DNA of 64,000 bases, taken from positions 1 to 64,000 of the forward strand of contig CAYPST010000005.1 of the NCBI GenBank assembly GCA_964413425.1. The letters are read 5' to 3'. The notes below the pieces were generated by a model, which had not been told where the DNA came from, did no database searches, and saw only the letters and a list, made by a program, of their open reading frames with translations. Positions 25,652 through 35,462 of the stretch are shown in pieces. This DNA is from DATFLS01 sp964413425. Lineage in GTDB: Bacteria > Fidelibacterota > JAANXI01. The first letter of the stretch is position 1, and each line of letters opens with the position of its first letter. Position numbers and translations under genes: made by a program.

Positions 25652-27073
25652 ATGAACAAGTCGTCTTTGTTGCGTCATCTGCCAGCGGTAGATCAAGTGT
25701 TCAGTGTTATCAGAGACCGGGAGTATGCGCTTCCGGAGGCGTATACAGTAGCCCAAATTCGTGATACCATTAATATTTTCCGACAACAGATACTCACTGA
25801 TACACCACCAGAGATCCATGACGCCGAGACGCTGGAGCAACTTGTGATCGAAGAGGTGGACAGGCGATGCCGGGATCGGGTTCGGCACACGGTGAAGCCC
25901 CTGATTAACGCCACCGGAATTGTGCTCCATACAGGATTGGGCCGGGCGCCTCTTTCCGAACGGGCTCGTGAAGCAATGGCCCGGGCAGCGCATGGGTATA
26001 CCAACCTGGAATTCGATTTGCCCACCGGAACCCGGGGAGAACGCAACGATCATATTGAAGATCTCCTCCGCGCTTTAACGGGTGCCGAATCGGCGCTCAT
26101 GGTGAACAATAATGCTGCCGCGGTCTTTCTGGCACTGAACACCCTTGCCGATGGTTCGGAAGCCATTATTTCCCGGGGACAGCTCATCGAAATCGGTGGC
26201 AGTTTTCGCATACCGGAGGTGACGGCGAAATCCGGCGCCCGGATGGTGGAAGTCGGGACCACCAATCGTACCCATCTGCGCGATTATCGGAATGCCCTGT
26301 CAGAAAACACCGGACTCATCCTGATAGCTCATCCCAGCAATTACCGGGTCCAGGGATTCACTGCCAGCCCGGCGCTCGCAGAGATCGTTGAGCTTGCACA
26401 CGCCCATGAAATTCCGGTATTATACGACCTGGGTAGTGGCGCCCTGTTTCCGCTGGCACGTTACTCACTGCCCCATGAACCGATCGTGGAGCAGGTGCTG
26501 GAGAACGGGGTGGATGTGGTGACCTTCAGCGGGGATAAACTCATCGGCGGCCCGCAGGCGGGATTAATCTGTGGCAGGCAGAAATATCTGGATGCTATGA
26601 AAGTGAATCCGCTGACCCGGGTTCTGCGCTGTGATAAAACCACTTTCGCGGCCATGGAAGCGACGCTTCGCACCTACATCAATCCGGACGCACTGCCCAC
26701 AACAAATGCGACCTATCAATTACTCACCCCATCGGCGGAGGAGCTAAAGCAGTTTGGGGAACAGATTCTCCGGCAGCTGAGTTCCGATGAAATTGATCTG
26801 TTGGGACTGGAGTTACGCGAAGCGGCAACCGAGGCCGGGAGCGGATCGCTCCCGACCGAGCGTATTCCGAGTATGGCACTGGTGCTTACCCATACAGACC
26901 GGTGGTCCGCCGATCAGATCATGCGGTGGCTGCGAATCAGGGAAACTCTGCCGGTGGTCGGATATATTATTGAGGATGAGTGCTATTTAAACCTCCGGAC
27001 GATTTTACCGGACCAGCAGGAGGCCCTGATTCAGGCGATTCAGGAACTGGCAGAGGCGATAGGAGGCGAGTGA
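25652..27073 (+). CDS. selA: L-seryl-tRNA(Sec) selenium transferase
   Basis: A 473-residue PLP enzyme that converts Ser-tRNA(Sec) to Sec-tRNA(Sec) using selenophosphate. The N-terminal tRNA-binding helical domain (1-90) is followed by NATGIVLHTGLGRAPLS, the family motif. The PLP lysine is Lys296 in TFSGDKLIGGPQAG. Length is typical of the decameric bacterial enzyme. Its stop codon overlaps the selB start (TGATG), so the two are translationally coupled. selD and the selC tRNA gene were not found in the window. Confidence 0.97.
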   Translation: MNKSSLLRHLPAVDQVFSVIRDREYALPEAYTVAQIRDTINIFRQQILTDTPPEIHDAETLEQLVIEEVDRRCRDRVRHTVKPLINATGIVLHTGLGRAPLSERAREAMARAAHGYTNLEFDLPTGTRGERNDHIEDLLRALTGAESALMVNNNAAAVFLALNTLADGSEAIISRGQLIEIGGSFRIPEVTAKSGARMVEVGTTNRTHLRDYRNALSENTGLILIAHPSNYRVQGFTASPALAEIVELAHAHEIPVLYDLGSGALFPLARYSLPHEPIVEQVLENGVDVVTFSGDKLIGGPQAGLICGRQKYLDAMKVNPLTRVLRCDKTTFAAMEATLRTYINPDALPTTNATYQLLTPSAEELKQFGEQILRQLSSDEIDLLGLELREAATEAGSGSLPTERIPSMALVLTHTDRWSADQIMRWLRIRETLPVVGYIIEDECYLNLRTILPDQQEALIQAIQELAEAIGGE

Positions 27074-28965
27074 TGCAGCCAATCATCTGGGGCACAGCCG
27101 GACACATCGATCACGGGAAAACGGCCCTCATCAAGGCGCTGACCGGTACGGACACAGATCGTCTGCAGGAAGAACAGGAGCGTGGGGTTACCATTGACAT
27201 CGGATTCGCTTTTCTCACCGATGACATTTCGTTCATTGATGTTCCGGGACACGAAAAATTTGTAAAAAATATGGTTACCGGCGTGTCCACCATTGATGCG
27301 GGCTTATTAGTGGTGGCAGCGGATGACGGGGTGATGCCCCAGACCAGAGAACACCTGGGTATTATGCAGTTATTGCAGGTGCCTGCCGGATGCATTGTCA
27401 TCAGCAAAGTCGATCTGGTGGACGAGGACTGGCTGGATCTGGTGGAAGACACTGTCAGAGAACAGGTTGCCGGGACTTTCCTGGAGAATGCGCCGGTTAT
27501 CCGGACCAGCGCCGAAACCGGACAGGGGATTGACCAGGTGACAACCGCTATTCTGGATCTCTCGGAGAAGCTGCCTCGGCGCCTGGATCGCGGGATTCCC
27601 CGCCTGCCGGTGGACCGGGTTTTTTCGGTGAAGGGGTTCGGGACTGTAGTCACGGGGAGCGTGATTTCGGGAACCTTCCGAACCGGAGATACGGTAGAAC
27701 TGACACCGAATCGCCGTCTCACAAAAATACGGGGAATCCAGACACATGGTCGAAATGTGGAAGCTGTCGGGATGAGCGAGCGTGCGGCATTGAACTTGAG
27801 TGATGTCGGAAAAGAGGAGATTGAACGGGGAATTCAGTTATCTATACAGGGATGGCTGTCAGTAACGGATGCATTCTATGCGACCATAGAAATGCTGGAC
27901 ACAGCGGAACGCCCGCTGGAACACAATCAGCGCATTCGCCTCCATCTGGGCACCACCGAGATACTGGCCCGCTGTTCGATACTCGCCGGTGATAGTATCC
28001 ACCCCGGAAAAACAGGATTGGTGAAATTCCGACTGGAAGAACCGACTGTCGTGGCCTTTAACGATGGATTTATTCTCCGTTTTTATTCCCCCATGTTCAC
28101 CATTGGCGGGGGGAGGGTGTTATACCCGCAATCCTTGCGGCATCTTCCGAAACAGGAATTATTGGATATACTCGAAATCCTGGCGTTGACGGAGTTACAG
28201 GCAGCAGTGAACGCAGTAACTCGCATCCATAAATCCCGGCTCCTTTCAATCACTGATTTGAGCAGAGAATTGTTTTTAGCAGAGGATCACCTGCTGGGTC
28301 CTGTAGAAACATTAGTAGAGCAGGGATTCCTTACAGAATATCTAATGGAGGGCGACAGAAAATATGCTGGTGCCGAAGCGATGCAGTCTTTGGAAACACA
28401 GGCTGTTGAACGATTGGCCCGCTATCATACAAGCCATCCCAGGGAACCGGGATATCCGCGATCCCAGCTGGTCCAGGACCTCGCAGCGCCCGAAGAAACA
28501 ACCGAGATTATACTGGAAAAGCTGCTAAAGGAGGAGAAACTTACGGAAGAGGGCCCCCTTCTCAAACTCCCGTCCCATGAGATACAACTCACTCCGGAGG
28601 AACAGCAGACAAAAGAACACATCCGAAAATTCATACTCGATGCAGGCTTGCGCCCCCCGACCTTCAGAGATGTACAAGACGGGTTGGACCTCCCGGAAAA
28701 CGAGTTAGGACAATATTTGAAAATCTTGCAGTATGAGGGCGAGATAGAGCGAATTACCAGTGAGTTATACCTGCACACAGACGTAAAAAGTGTTTTAAAA
28801 GACAAACTACACCAGTATTTTACAAATCAGGATACATTGTCAGTGGGTGATTTCAAGCAGATGATTGGCGGAAGCCGGAAGTATGCAATACCGTTGCTGG
28901 AGTACACAGATGCAGCAGGCTGGACCATTCGTGAGGGAGAAGTACGAAAACGAAGAAACCTATGA
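27073..28965 (+). CDS. selB: Selenocysteine-specific elongation factor SelB
   Basis: A 630-residue translational GTPase from the ATG at 27073, which overlaps the selA stop and follows AGGAGG. The GTPase domain starts with GTAGHIDHGKTALIKALTG; DVPGHEKFVKNM (G3) and SKVDLVDED (G4) follow. Domains II and III lie at about 175-350, and the C-terminal half (about 380-630) is the winged-helix region that binds the SECIS hairpin in selenoprotein mRNAs. It delivers Sec-tRNA(Sec) to UGA codons. With selA it shows that the organism makes selenoproteins. Confidence 0.97.
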   Translation: MQPIIWGTAGHIDHGKTALIKALTGTDTDRLQEEQERGVTIDIGFAFLTDDISFIDVPGHEKFVKNMVTGVSTIDAGLLVVAADDGVMPQTREHLGIMQLLQVPAGCIVISKVDLVDEDWLDLVEDTVREQVAGTFLENAPVIRTSAETGQGIDQVTTAILDLSEKLPRRLDRGIPRLPVDRVFSVKGFGTVVTGSVISGTFRTGDTVELTPNRRLTKIRGIQTHGRNVEAVGMSERAALNLSDVGKEEIERGIQLSIQGWLSVTDAFYATIEMLDTAERPLEHNQRIRLHLGTTEILARCSILAGDSIHPGKTGLVKFRLEEPTVVAFNDGFILRFYSPMFTIGGGRVLYPQSLRHLPKQELLDILEILALTELQAAVNAVTRIHKSRLLSITDLSRELFLAEDHLLGPVETLVEQGFLTEYLMEGDRKYAGAEAMQSLETQAVERLARYHTSHPREPGYPRSQLVQDLAAPEETTEIILEKLLKEEKLTEEGPLLKLPSHEIQLTPEEQQTKEHIRKFILDAGLRPPTFRDVQDGLDLPENELGQYLKILQYEGEIERITSELYLHTDVKSVLKDKLHQYFTNQDTLSVGDFKQMIGGSRKYAIPLLEYTDAAGWTIREGEVRKRRNL

Positions 28966-28971
28966 CAGCAT

Positions 28972-31575
28972 ATGAGTAATTCAGACGATACAACTCCGTT
29001 AATGCGGCAGTATCAGGCTATTAAGAGAAAACACCAGCATGCGATCCTCCTCTTCCGGATGGGTGATTTCTATGAAACATTTAACGAGGATGCGAAAATC
29101 ACTTCACAAATTCTGGGCATTACGCTAACGACCCGCTCCAATGGAAAAGCGGCAGAAGTTCCGCTGGCCGGATTTCCGCACCATTCGCTGGAGATGCACC
29201 TGCACAAACTGTTGAAGGCCGGCTATAAGGTAGCCATTTGTGAACAGGTGGAGGATCCGAAGCAGGCGAAGGGGGTGGTGAAGCGGGATGTGGTGGAGGT
29301 GATCACCCCCGGGACTGCTGTCACCGACCAGTATCTGCAGCATAACCAGAATAACTATCTGCTGGCTGCTGTGCGCGATGATGAGCAGGTGGGCGTCGCT
29401 CTCATCGATGTCTCCACCGGTGAGTTTCAGGTAACGCAGGTCGAGGAAGGCGAACTGGCGGATCTGATTGCAGCCTGTCGGCCCAGCGAATGTCTTGTGC
29501 CGCACCAGCAGCTGAATGGCTTCCATCAGGCGTTGCCCGCCTATCGTGGCATCTTCACTGACCTGGAAGATTGGATTTTTTCCTCGGATTATGCCGTCGA
29601 ACAAATCGAAGAGTACTTTCAGGTGACCTCGTTGAAAGGTTTTGGGATTGAAGATCTCGGCCTGGGCGTACGGGCCGCGGGCGTTATTTTACATTACGTT
29701 CAGGAGAACTACCAGCAGCAGCTCCCGCATATCACCAGGATTCGCCGCCGGCCGGACGATCTCTATGTGGGATTGGACGACGCCACCATTCGAAATCTGG
29801 AGCTGTTCGAATCCATCCGGGGCGGCTCCCGGGAAGGAACATTGCTTTCCATCCTGGATGAGACTGTCACAGCAGGGGGAGGGAGACGACTGCGCCGATG
29901 GATTGGCCAGCCGCTGAAAGACCGCGATGCCATTCTCGCCCGGCAGGAAATGATCGCTCCGTTTTACGAGAAGGATTCGTTCAGAAAGCAGATGCGTGAA
30001 ATCCTGGAAAAGGTCACCGATCCGGAACGCATCCTGTCCCGGTTGGGTACAGGCCGGGCAAGCCCGAAAGAGGTGGTGAGTTTGAAGGTGACACTGCAAC
30101 AGGTGGTCCCGATTCAGCAGTTACTGGCAGAGTCTGAGGTGGATGCCTGCATTCGGTTCCGGGAGCAGTTCCCGGATCAGACGAAATTAATTCGGTATAT
30201 CAGTGAAGCCCTGGTGGATGATCCCCCGCAAAAATTGCAGGAAGGCGGTATCATCGAGGACGGATACAATAAGGAACTGGACGAGCTGCGGCAAATTGCC
30301 TCCCACGGGAAGGAATGGATTGCACAGACGCAGCAGCAGGAACGGGAAAAGCTGGATATTCCCTCGCTGAAGATCGGGTATAACAAGGTATTCGGCTATT
30401 ACATCGAAGTGACCAAAACGCATACCGGGAAGGTTCCGGACGACTATATCCGAAAGCAGACGCTGGTGAACTCAGAGCGGTATATCACCGAAGAACTGAA
30501 GGAATACGAAGAGAAAGTGCTCACCGCGGAAGAAAAAATAGAATCTCTGGAATATGAACTCTTTTCGCAGATCCGGGAGCATATTGTCGGGTATGCCTCG
30601 GAAATCCAGGAAACCGCCGATCTGCTGGCCCGGCTGGATTGTTACACCAGTACGGCGCAGGTGGCCCGGCGCCGGAATTATGTGCGTCCGCAAATCACCA
30701 CCGAGGAGGCGATTGAGATCAAAGATGGCCGTCATCCGGTGGTGGAGGAATTGTTGCCGCCCGGGGAAGAATTTATTGCCAACGATTACCTCGCCGATAA
30801 TTCGGAACGGCAAATTCAACTGGTGACCGGTCCCAATATGGCGGGGAAATCCACGTACTTGAGACAGGTCGGACTCATTGTATTGATGGCGCAGACCGGA
30901 GCATGGGTGCCGGCCGCGTCGGCCACCATCGGTCTGGTCGATAAGATTTTTACCAGAGTCGGTGCCAGCGATAATCTGGCTGGCGGCGAATCGACCTTTC
31001 TGGTGGAAATGAACGAAGCGGCGAATATTTTGAATAATGCTACCCCGAATAGTCTGATTATCCTGGACGAAATCGGTCGTGGAACCTCCACGTATGATGG
31101 ACTTTCTATTGCCTGGGCGGTCACCGAATTCTTGCATAACACGGAATCGGTGGCGGCCAAAACGCTCTTTGCCACCCATTACCATGAACTCACCGAGCTG
31201 GAGGAGGTGCTGGAGCGGGTGATCAATCTCAACGTGGCTGTCAAAGAATACGGCGAGAAAATTGTGTTCCTGCGGAAAATAGTCCCCGGAGGGTGCGATC
31301 ACAGTTACGGGATTCACGTGGCAAAACTGGCAGGCATCCCGGAGATGGTGATCCGGCGCGCCAATGAAATCCTCCATCATCTGGAAGAACACGAAGCTGC
31401 CGGAGTGGATACGGAAACACGCTTTACCCCTCCTGCTCCGACCACCCAGCTTGATCTGTTCGGCGAACAGGAACAGAAACTCCGGACGGAATTGGAAAAA
31501 ATCGATATTAATACCTTGACCCCGATAGAAGCGCTTGCCAAACTGGACGAATTGAAAAAGGAAGTAGGGTTATGA
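28972..31575 (+). CDS. mutS: DNA mismatch repair protein MutS
   Basis: An 867-residue MutS1. The mismatch-binding domain begins MRQYQAIKRKHQHAILLFRMGDFYETF-like, including the Phe-x-Glu wedge region near FYETF (residue 32). The lever and clamp domains follow, and the ABC ATPase carries TGPNMAGKSTYLRQVG (about residue 618), the signature GGESTFLVEMNE and IILDEIGRGTSTYDG (Walker B). It recognises mismatches and recruits MutL. It starts 6 bp after selB, which suggests co-transcription. Confidence 0.98.
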   Translation: MSNSDDTTPLMRQYQAIKRKHQHAILLFRMGDFYETFNEDAKITSQILGITLTTRSNGKAAEVPLAGFPHHSLEMHLHKLLKAGYKVAICEQVEDPKQAKGVVKRDVVEVITPGTAVTDQYLQHNQNNYLLAAVRDDEQVGVALIDVSTGEFQVTQVEEGELADLIAACRPSECLVPHQQLNGFHQALPAYRGIFTDLEDWIFSSDYAVEQIEEYFQVTSLKGFGIEDLGLGVRAAGVILHYVQENYQQQLPHITRIRRRPDDLYVGLDDATIRNLELFESIRGGSREGTLLSILDETVTAGGGRRLRRWIGQPLKDRDAILARQEMIAPFYEKDSFRKQMREILEKVTDPERILSRLGTGRASPKEVVSLKVTLQQVVPIQQLLAESEVDACIRFREQFPDQTKLIRYISEALVDDPPQKLQEGGIIEDGYNKELDELRQIASHGKEWIAQTQQQEREKLDIPSLKIGYNKVFGYYIEVTKTHTGKVPDDYIRKQTLVNSERYITEELKEYEEKVLTAEEKIESLEYELFSQIREHIVGYASEIQETADLLARLDCYTSTAQVARRRNYVRPQITTEEAIEIKDGRHPVVEELLPPGEEFIANDYLADNSERQIQLVTGPNMAGKSTYLRQVGLIVLMAQTGAWVPAASATIGLVDKIFTRVGASDNLAGGESTFLVEMNEAANILNNATPNSLIILDEIGRGTSTYDGLSIAWAVTEFLHNTESVAAKTLFATHYHELTELEEVLERVINLNVAVKEYGEKIVFLRKIVPGGCDHSYGIHVAKLAGIPEMVIRRANEILHHLEEHEAAGVDTETRFTPPAPTTQLDLFGEQEQKLRTELEKIDINTLTPIEALAKLDELKKEVGL

Positions 31576-31670
31576 GACCATACAGATCGTCAAGACCGCG
31601 AAAAAACAAAGATCTGTAACACCGAAACACACTGAGAATCCCTGATCCCCTGAAACTACATATTCAATTC

Positions 31671-31720
31671 TGCCAACTGCCAACTGCCAACTGCCAACTG
31701 CCAACTGCCAACTGCCAACT
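31671..31720. repeat. Seven tandem TGCCAAC heptamers
   Basis: TGCCAAC is repeated seven times without interruption, followed by TGA. It lies in the convergent spacer between mutS and the NFACT gene and is not coding. Such perfect heptamers are prone to slippage. Confidence 0.95.
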
Positions 31721-31775
31721 GATTACACACCATATCTTCTCTTCGTCTTTTTGAAGACCCTTTGGAGTATCGGGA

Positions 31776-33431
31776 TTATTTCGTGCGGGGTTCGACCATC
31801 ACCGATTCTTCGAACTGATACCGCACCTGTCCGGGACCGGCCTCCCGGGGTTTGGTCACATATTTTCTCTTGGTATACACCACCGGTACCAGGGAAGAAT
31901 GTTTGGCCTGACTGTATCCGGCCGCCAGGGAAGCGGCAAACTCCAGTGTGGCCGGGGGAGGCTTGTGAAGGTTTTTGTTGTCCGGCATGGCAATCACGTG
32001 AGAGCCGGGAACATGTTCGGCATGGAACCAGAAATCTTCTTTATGGGCCAGGTGAAATGTTAATTCGTCATTATCCTTCGCCGTACGCCCCACCAATATC
32101 CGCCAGCCATCCGGGGATACGTACTCGATATAAGGTTTCCGCTCCAGAGGTTCCTCCGCCCGTGACGGCCTGGTGGATATCCCCATCTGCTCCAACCGGG
32201 CGTTGATTTCTTCCAGGATATCAAGATCCGAGGCGTTCTCGATGGCCGCCAGATACTCGGATAACTCGATGATTTCCTGGTCCGTCTGTTGTATCTGTTC
32301 CCGCAGTTTGGCCTGGCCCCGCCGGGATTTTTTGGCTTTCTCGTAGTATTGCTGGGCGTTTTCAATGACGGATAGATCGGATTGGAGAGGGATAGTGATT
32401 TGCTCCTGGGTATCGATGATATCCCGGACGTCTATTTGGTTGTGTTCCCGGCGGGCATTCTGACCCTGGGACATCAGGAGGTCTGCGAACTTTCGATACT
32501 CCCCGGGATCCTTCCAGCCCCGCAGATCCGATTCCTGTTTTTCTTTCCGCCGCTGTGCCCGCTCTATTCTGCTGCCAACGGATCGCTTCAGTGCAGATTG
32601 CAGACTCCTGAATCGCTTCCCGCGATAAAACTCCCCGATAAACCTGGGGTAGGCTTCTTCGACAGGAAGGTGGTCATCCCACGTAATGTCCTTTCTGTGA
32701 TGAAGGGGGATCAGACTGAAAAAAGGTTCTGGCAGCGAGGAAAGATATGCGTCTTCTGCTTCCAGTTCGCCCACGATTTCTTTGACCATCCGGGAGAGGC
32801 CGGTAATGTCCCCCGGCGAGAGATCCGAGACATAGGCATTTTCGTCCAGGTTTGCCCGGTATAAAGCTTCTCTCCCCAGGAGACCGGTCCAATGCGGCAG
32901 CGAAGTCGCCAGCGCATTGCGCGCAGATTTGCGGGGGTGCTCCCGGAGCGCGACAGAGAACTGTTCCTGAAAATCATCCGGGAGGGGGTAGGGAAATCCG
33001 GAAAACTCCCGGAATACGATCCGCCCGGTATGGCCTCTGTCTTTAAAAGAAGAGAGGATATGATCCGCCTCATCAACATGATAGATGTTGGGAACGCGCC
33101 CATAAAATTCAAACAGAAGTCGGCTAGTATCGGTAAACTGCCAGCACAATACCCGATCACTGGGAATCATATGAATTGATAGGATTTCAGCGCCTCGAAT
33201 ATTTTCGAAAACCGGAACTTTGCGGCGGGGAATATTGAGGTGAGTTTTCAGGACACAATAGGGGAGTTCACTGCTCCCGGCATAATCAATGCGGTAGCGA
33301 TCGCGACCGGTCAGCAGAATAAACGTGCACTGATTTTTTTCATAGGTAAACACCTGCGTAATCTTTGCACCAAGAAGAAGCGAAGAAATATTCTCCCAAT
33401 AGTTTCGCAGGGTAAACCAATGGCTATGCAT
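31776..33431 (-). CDS. NFACT family RNA-binding protein (RqcH-like)
   Basis: A 551-residue protein from the ATG at 33431; a longer frame to 33500 adds a hydrophobic stretch unlikely in this cytosolic family. The NFACT-N domain (about 1-200) starts HWFTLRNYWENISSLLLGAK. Coiled coils lie at about 270-430 and the NFACT-R domain at the end contains RILVGRTAKDNDELTF and DFWFHAEHVPGSHV. Bacterial members (RqcH) add alanine tails to stalled nascent chains on 50S subunits; others are fibronectin-binding proteins. The residues that define RqcH activity could not be confirmed here. No clear ribosome binding site precedes either start. Confidence 0.88.
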   Translation of the reverse strand: MHSHWFTLRNYWENISSLLLGAKITQVFTYEKNQCTFILLTGRDRYRIDYAGSSELPYCVLKTHLNIPRRKVPVFENIRGAEILSIHMIPSDRVLCWQFTDTSRLLFEFYGRVPNIYHVDEADHILSSFKDRGHTGRIVFREFSGFPYPLPDDFQEQFSVALREHPRKSARNALATSLPHWTGLLGREALYRANLDENAYVSDLSPGDITGLSRMVKEIVGELEAEDAYLSSLPEPFFSLIPLHHRKDITWDDHLPVEEAYPRFIGEFYRGKRFRSLQSALKRSVGSRIERAQRRKEKQESDLRGWKDPGEYRKFADLLMSQGQNARREHNQIDVRDIIDTQEQITIPLQSDLSVIENAQQYYEKAKKSRRGQAKLREQIQQTDQEIIELSEYLAAIENASDLDILEEINARLEQMGISTRPSRAEEPLERKPYIEYVSPDGWRILVGRTAKDNDELTFHLAHKEDFWFHAEHVPGSHVIAMPDNKNLHKPPPATLEFAASLAAGYSQAKHSSLVPVVYTKRKYVTKPREAGPGQVRYQFEESVMVEPRTK

Positions 33432-33619
33432 AGGAGAAAATAGAAAGAGTACGGTAAAAAGCCAAAGGAACTCCGGGATTTCGAGGAGGCAAAAATACAT
33501 GATTCATCGGTGCTCGCGTTGTCCGGAACTCCATGGAATACAAACCGGATTTCGCAACGCTTCCGGGGGGATTGTTCACATTAACACGTTGCTGTCGATT
33601 ATTATTGTTGTATACGGAG

Positions 33620-33648
33620 TTGACAACCGGGAAAGACATTTATACTTT
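33620..33648 (+). promoter_or_regulatory. Putative promoter of the yicC operon
   Basis: An exact TTGACA (33620-33625), a 17-base spacer and TACTTT (33643-33648) lie 28 bases before the yicC start. This would drive the yicC-gmk-rpoZ-coaBC-udg operon. Confidence 0.6.
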
Positions 33649-33675
33649 TGAAAGCTATAAATTAAAATGGAGTGT

Positions 33676-34557
33676 ATGGTGATCTATAGTATGACAGGAT
33701 ACGGCCGGTATGAGCAGGAGTTTGAGGAGTACTCTGCATCGGTGGAGGTGCGTTCGGTGAATGGCCGGTATCTTGACGTCAATTTACGTATTCCGGACGT
33801 ATTGTCCCCCTTCGAAGGTGCCCTCCGGAAAACGATTGGCGAGTATTTTGAACGTGGGCAAATATCGGTTAAAATCTCTCTGAATGGCACGGAAGATACA
33901 TATTCACAATTGGCGGTCAATATGGATTTGCTGCACCATTATCGCCGGCTGATTGAAGCAATCCGGCAGGAGTTGGATCTCTCCAGCGATCCCACTCTCA
34001 GCGATTTCCTCGATTTACCTGATCTGTTTACCTATGAACAGGAAATGCCGGAGGGTTCGTTCATACTGGAACATGTGAATACGATTCTGCATAAAGCGCT
34101 CCGGGATATCCGGCAAATGCAGGAGCGGGAAGGGCAGTCGTTACAGGAAGATCTCACAGAGAGGTTGCAATGGCTCAGGCAGGCGGTGCAAACCATCGAA
34201 GCGCAATCCCGGGAGAATGTGCAGGCGATGAAGCAGAATCTGGAAGCGCGCATCAGCGAATTACTCGAGGACACAAAAATGGACGGGGATCGCTTAGCCC
34301 AGGAAGTAGCGTATCTGGCGGATAAGGTTGATATTACAGAGGAAACGGTCCGTTTAAAAAGCCATATCGATCAATTCCACGCGCTGCTGGAAACCGACGG
34401 CGGTATCGGGAAGAAACTGAATTTCCTGCTGCAGGAGATGAATCGGGAAGTGAATACGATTGGCGCCAAAGCCAGTAATGCCGACATCTCCCATGTTGTG
34501 GTGGACTGCAAAAACGAGATAGAGAAACTCAGGGAGCAAATTCAAAACGTTGAGTAG
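33676..34557 (+). CDS. yicC: YicC family endoribonuclease
   Basis: A 293-residue protein from the ATG at 33676, which has TGGAG just upstream and gives the family N-terminus MVIYSMTGYGR. The YicC-N domain spans about 1-155 (VEVRSVNGRYLDVNLRIPD) and the DUF1732 C-terminal domain about 210-293 (LAYLADKVDITEE-like, then KLNFLLQEMNREVNTIGAKA). E. coli YicC is a hexameric endoribonuclease acting on small RNA. The yicC-gmk-rpoZ order is widely conserved. Confidence 0.95.
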   Translation: MVIYSMTGYGRYEQEFEEYSASVEVRSVNGRYLDVNLRIPDVLSPFEGALRKTIGEYFERGQISVKISLNGTEDTYSQLAVNMDLLHHYRRLIEAIRQELDLSSDPTLSDFLDLPDLFTYEQEMPEGSFILEHVNTILHKALRDIRQMQEREGQSLQEDLTERLQWLRQAVQTIEAQSRENVQAMKQNLEARISELLEDTKMDGDRLAQEVAYLADKVDITEETVRLKSHIDQFHALLETDGGIGKKLNFLLQEMNREVNTIGAKASNADISHVVVDCKNEIEKLREQIQNVE

Positions 34558-35170
34558 TGCGGGATTACTGGTGTGTATTTCCTCACCGTCAGGAGGAGGA
34601 AAGACGACGATCTGTAAAGCACTCCTGAAACGGCGTAAGGAGTATACCTTTTCGGTCTCCTGCACCACCCGCCCGCAGCGAGAACATGAACGGGACGGGC
34701 AGGAATATTATTTTCTCTCCCGACCGGAATTTGAACAAAAAATTGCAGCTGGTGAACTGGCAGAGTATGAGGAAGTACACGGCCACTATTACGGTACACT
34801 CAAATCCTCGGTGAAAGCGGCTCTGGAACAAGGAGCAGTGCTGCTGGTTGATATTGATGTGAAAGGAGCGATGTCACTGAAGCAATTGTATGCGCGACAA
34901 TGTGTCACTATTTTTCTCGTTCCACCGGATGTGAAAGCGCTCAGGGAGCGGTTACGAAATCGCGGCACTGAATCGGATGAGAGTATGGAACTTCGGCTCA
35001 AGCGATTGGATATGGAAATGTCGTATGGAGAAAAATTCGATGAAACAGTGGTGAATGAAGACTTACCCGCAACCGTCACCACGGTAGAAAAAATAATTGA
35101 ACAGAAACGAAAAGAGTTAACGGAGGAAATGATTCATGGCACTGGAGACAATTCCTTTCTCAGAACTTGA
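34550..35170 (+). CDS. gmk: Guanylate kinase
   Basis: A 206-residue enzyme that phosphorylates GMP to GDP. The P-loop SSPSGGGKTTICKAL is at residues 11-25, the GMP-binding segment SCTTRPQREHERDGQEY at about 37-53, and the lid GHYYGTLKSSV at about 77-87. The start is TTG at 34550, overlapping yicC by 8 bp. It also overlaps rpoZ by 35 bp. Co-expression with rpoZ is common in bacteria. Confidence 0.97.
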   Translation: MSSAGLLVCISSPSGGGKTTICKALLKRRKEYTFSVSCTTRPQREHERDGQEYYFLSRPEFEQKIAAGELAEYEEVHGHYYGTLKSSVKAALEQGAVLLVDIDVKGAMSLKQLYARQCVTIFLVPPDVKALRERLRNRGTESDESMELRLKRLDMEMSYGEKFDETVVNEDLPATVTTVEKIIEQKRKELTEEMIHGTGDNSFLRT

Positions 35171-35462
35171 GAAACAAACGCAGGATACATTTGAAGCCAT
35201 CGTGGTTATTGCCAAACGGGCCAGACAGGTCAACGCGGAACGCCTGGCCAAGATGGAATTGCCGGCCTTTATGGAGGATGTGGAAGAAGACGGCGGCTTC
35301 GACCGGGAAGACCTGGAAGATATCGATTTTGATGCCATCGAAAAGGCGACCACCTTTGCAATTCGCGAGATGTTGGAGAACGATCTGACTTTCCGGTATA
35401 AAGGCGAATCAGTGGAAGAAGAGGAACAGCAGGTTGAAGGCGACGCGGGCGATTCCCAGTGA
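35136..35462 (+). CDS. rpoZ: RNA polymerase omega subunit
   Basis: A 108-residue omega-type subunit. The conserved core is short: FEAIVVIAKRARQVN (residues 19-33), then the segment EKATTFAIREML near residue 68. It assists assembly of the beta-prime subunit and can form part of a (p)ppGpp site. The C-terminal 20 residues are very acidic. The start has GGAGG upstream and overlaps gmk by 35 bp. Sequence similarity to the E. coli protein is low, so the call also relies on position. Confidence 0.85.
   Translation: MALETIPFSELEKQTQDTFEAIVVIAKRARQVNAERLAKMELPAFMEDVEEDGGFDREDLEDIDFDAIEKATTFAIREMLENDLTFRYKGESVEEEEQQVEGDAGDSQ

Noticed and set aside
26980..27072. Upstream extension of SelB to 26980
   Set aside because: The extension lies wholly in selA and has no family similarity. 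The ATG at 27073 has AGGAGG upstream and matches the SelB N-terminus.
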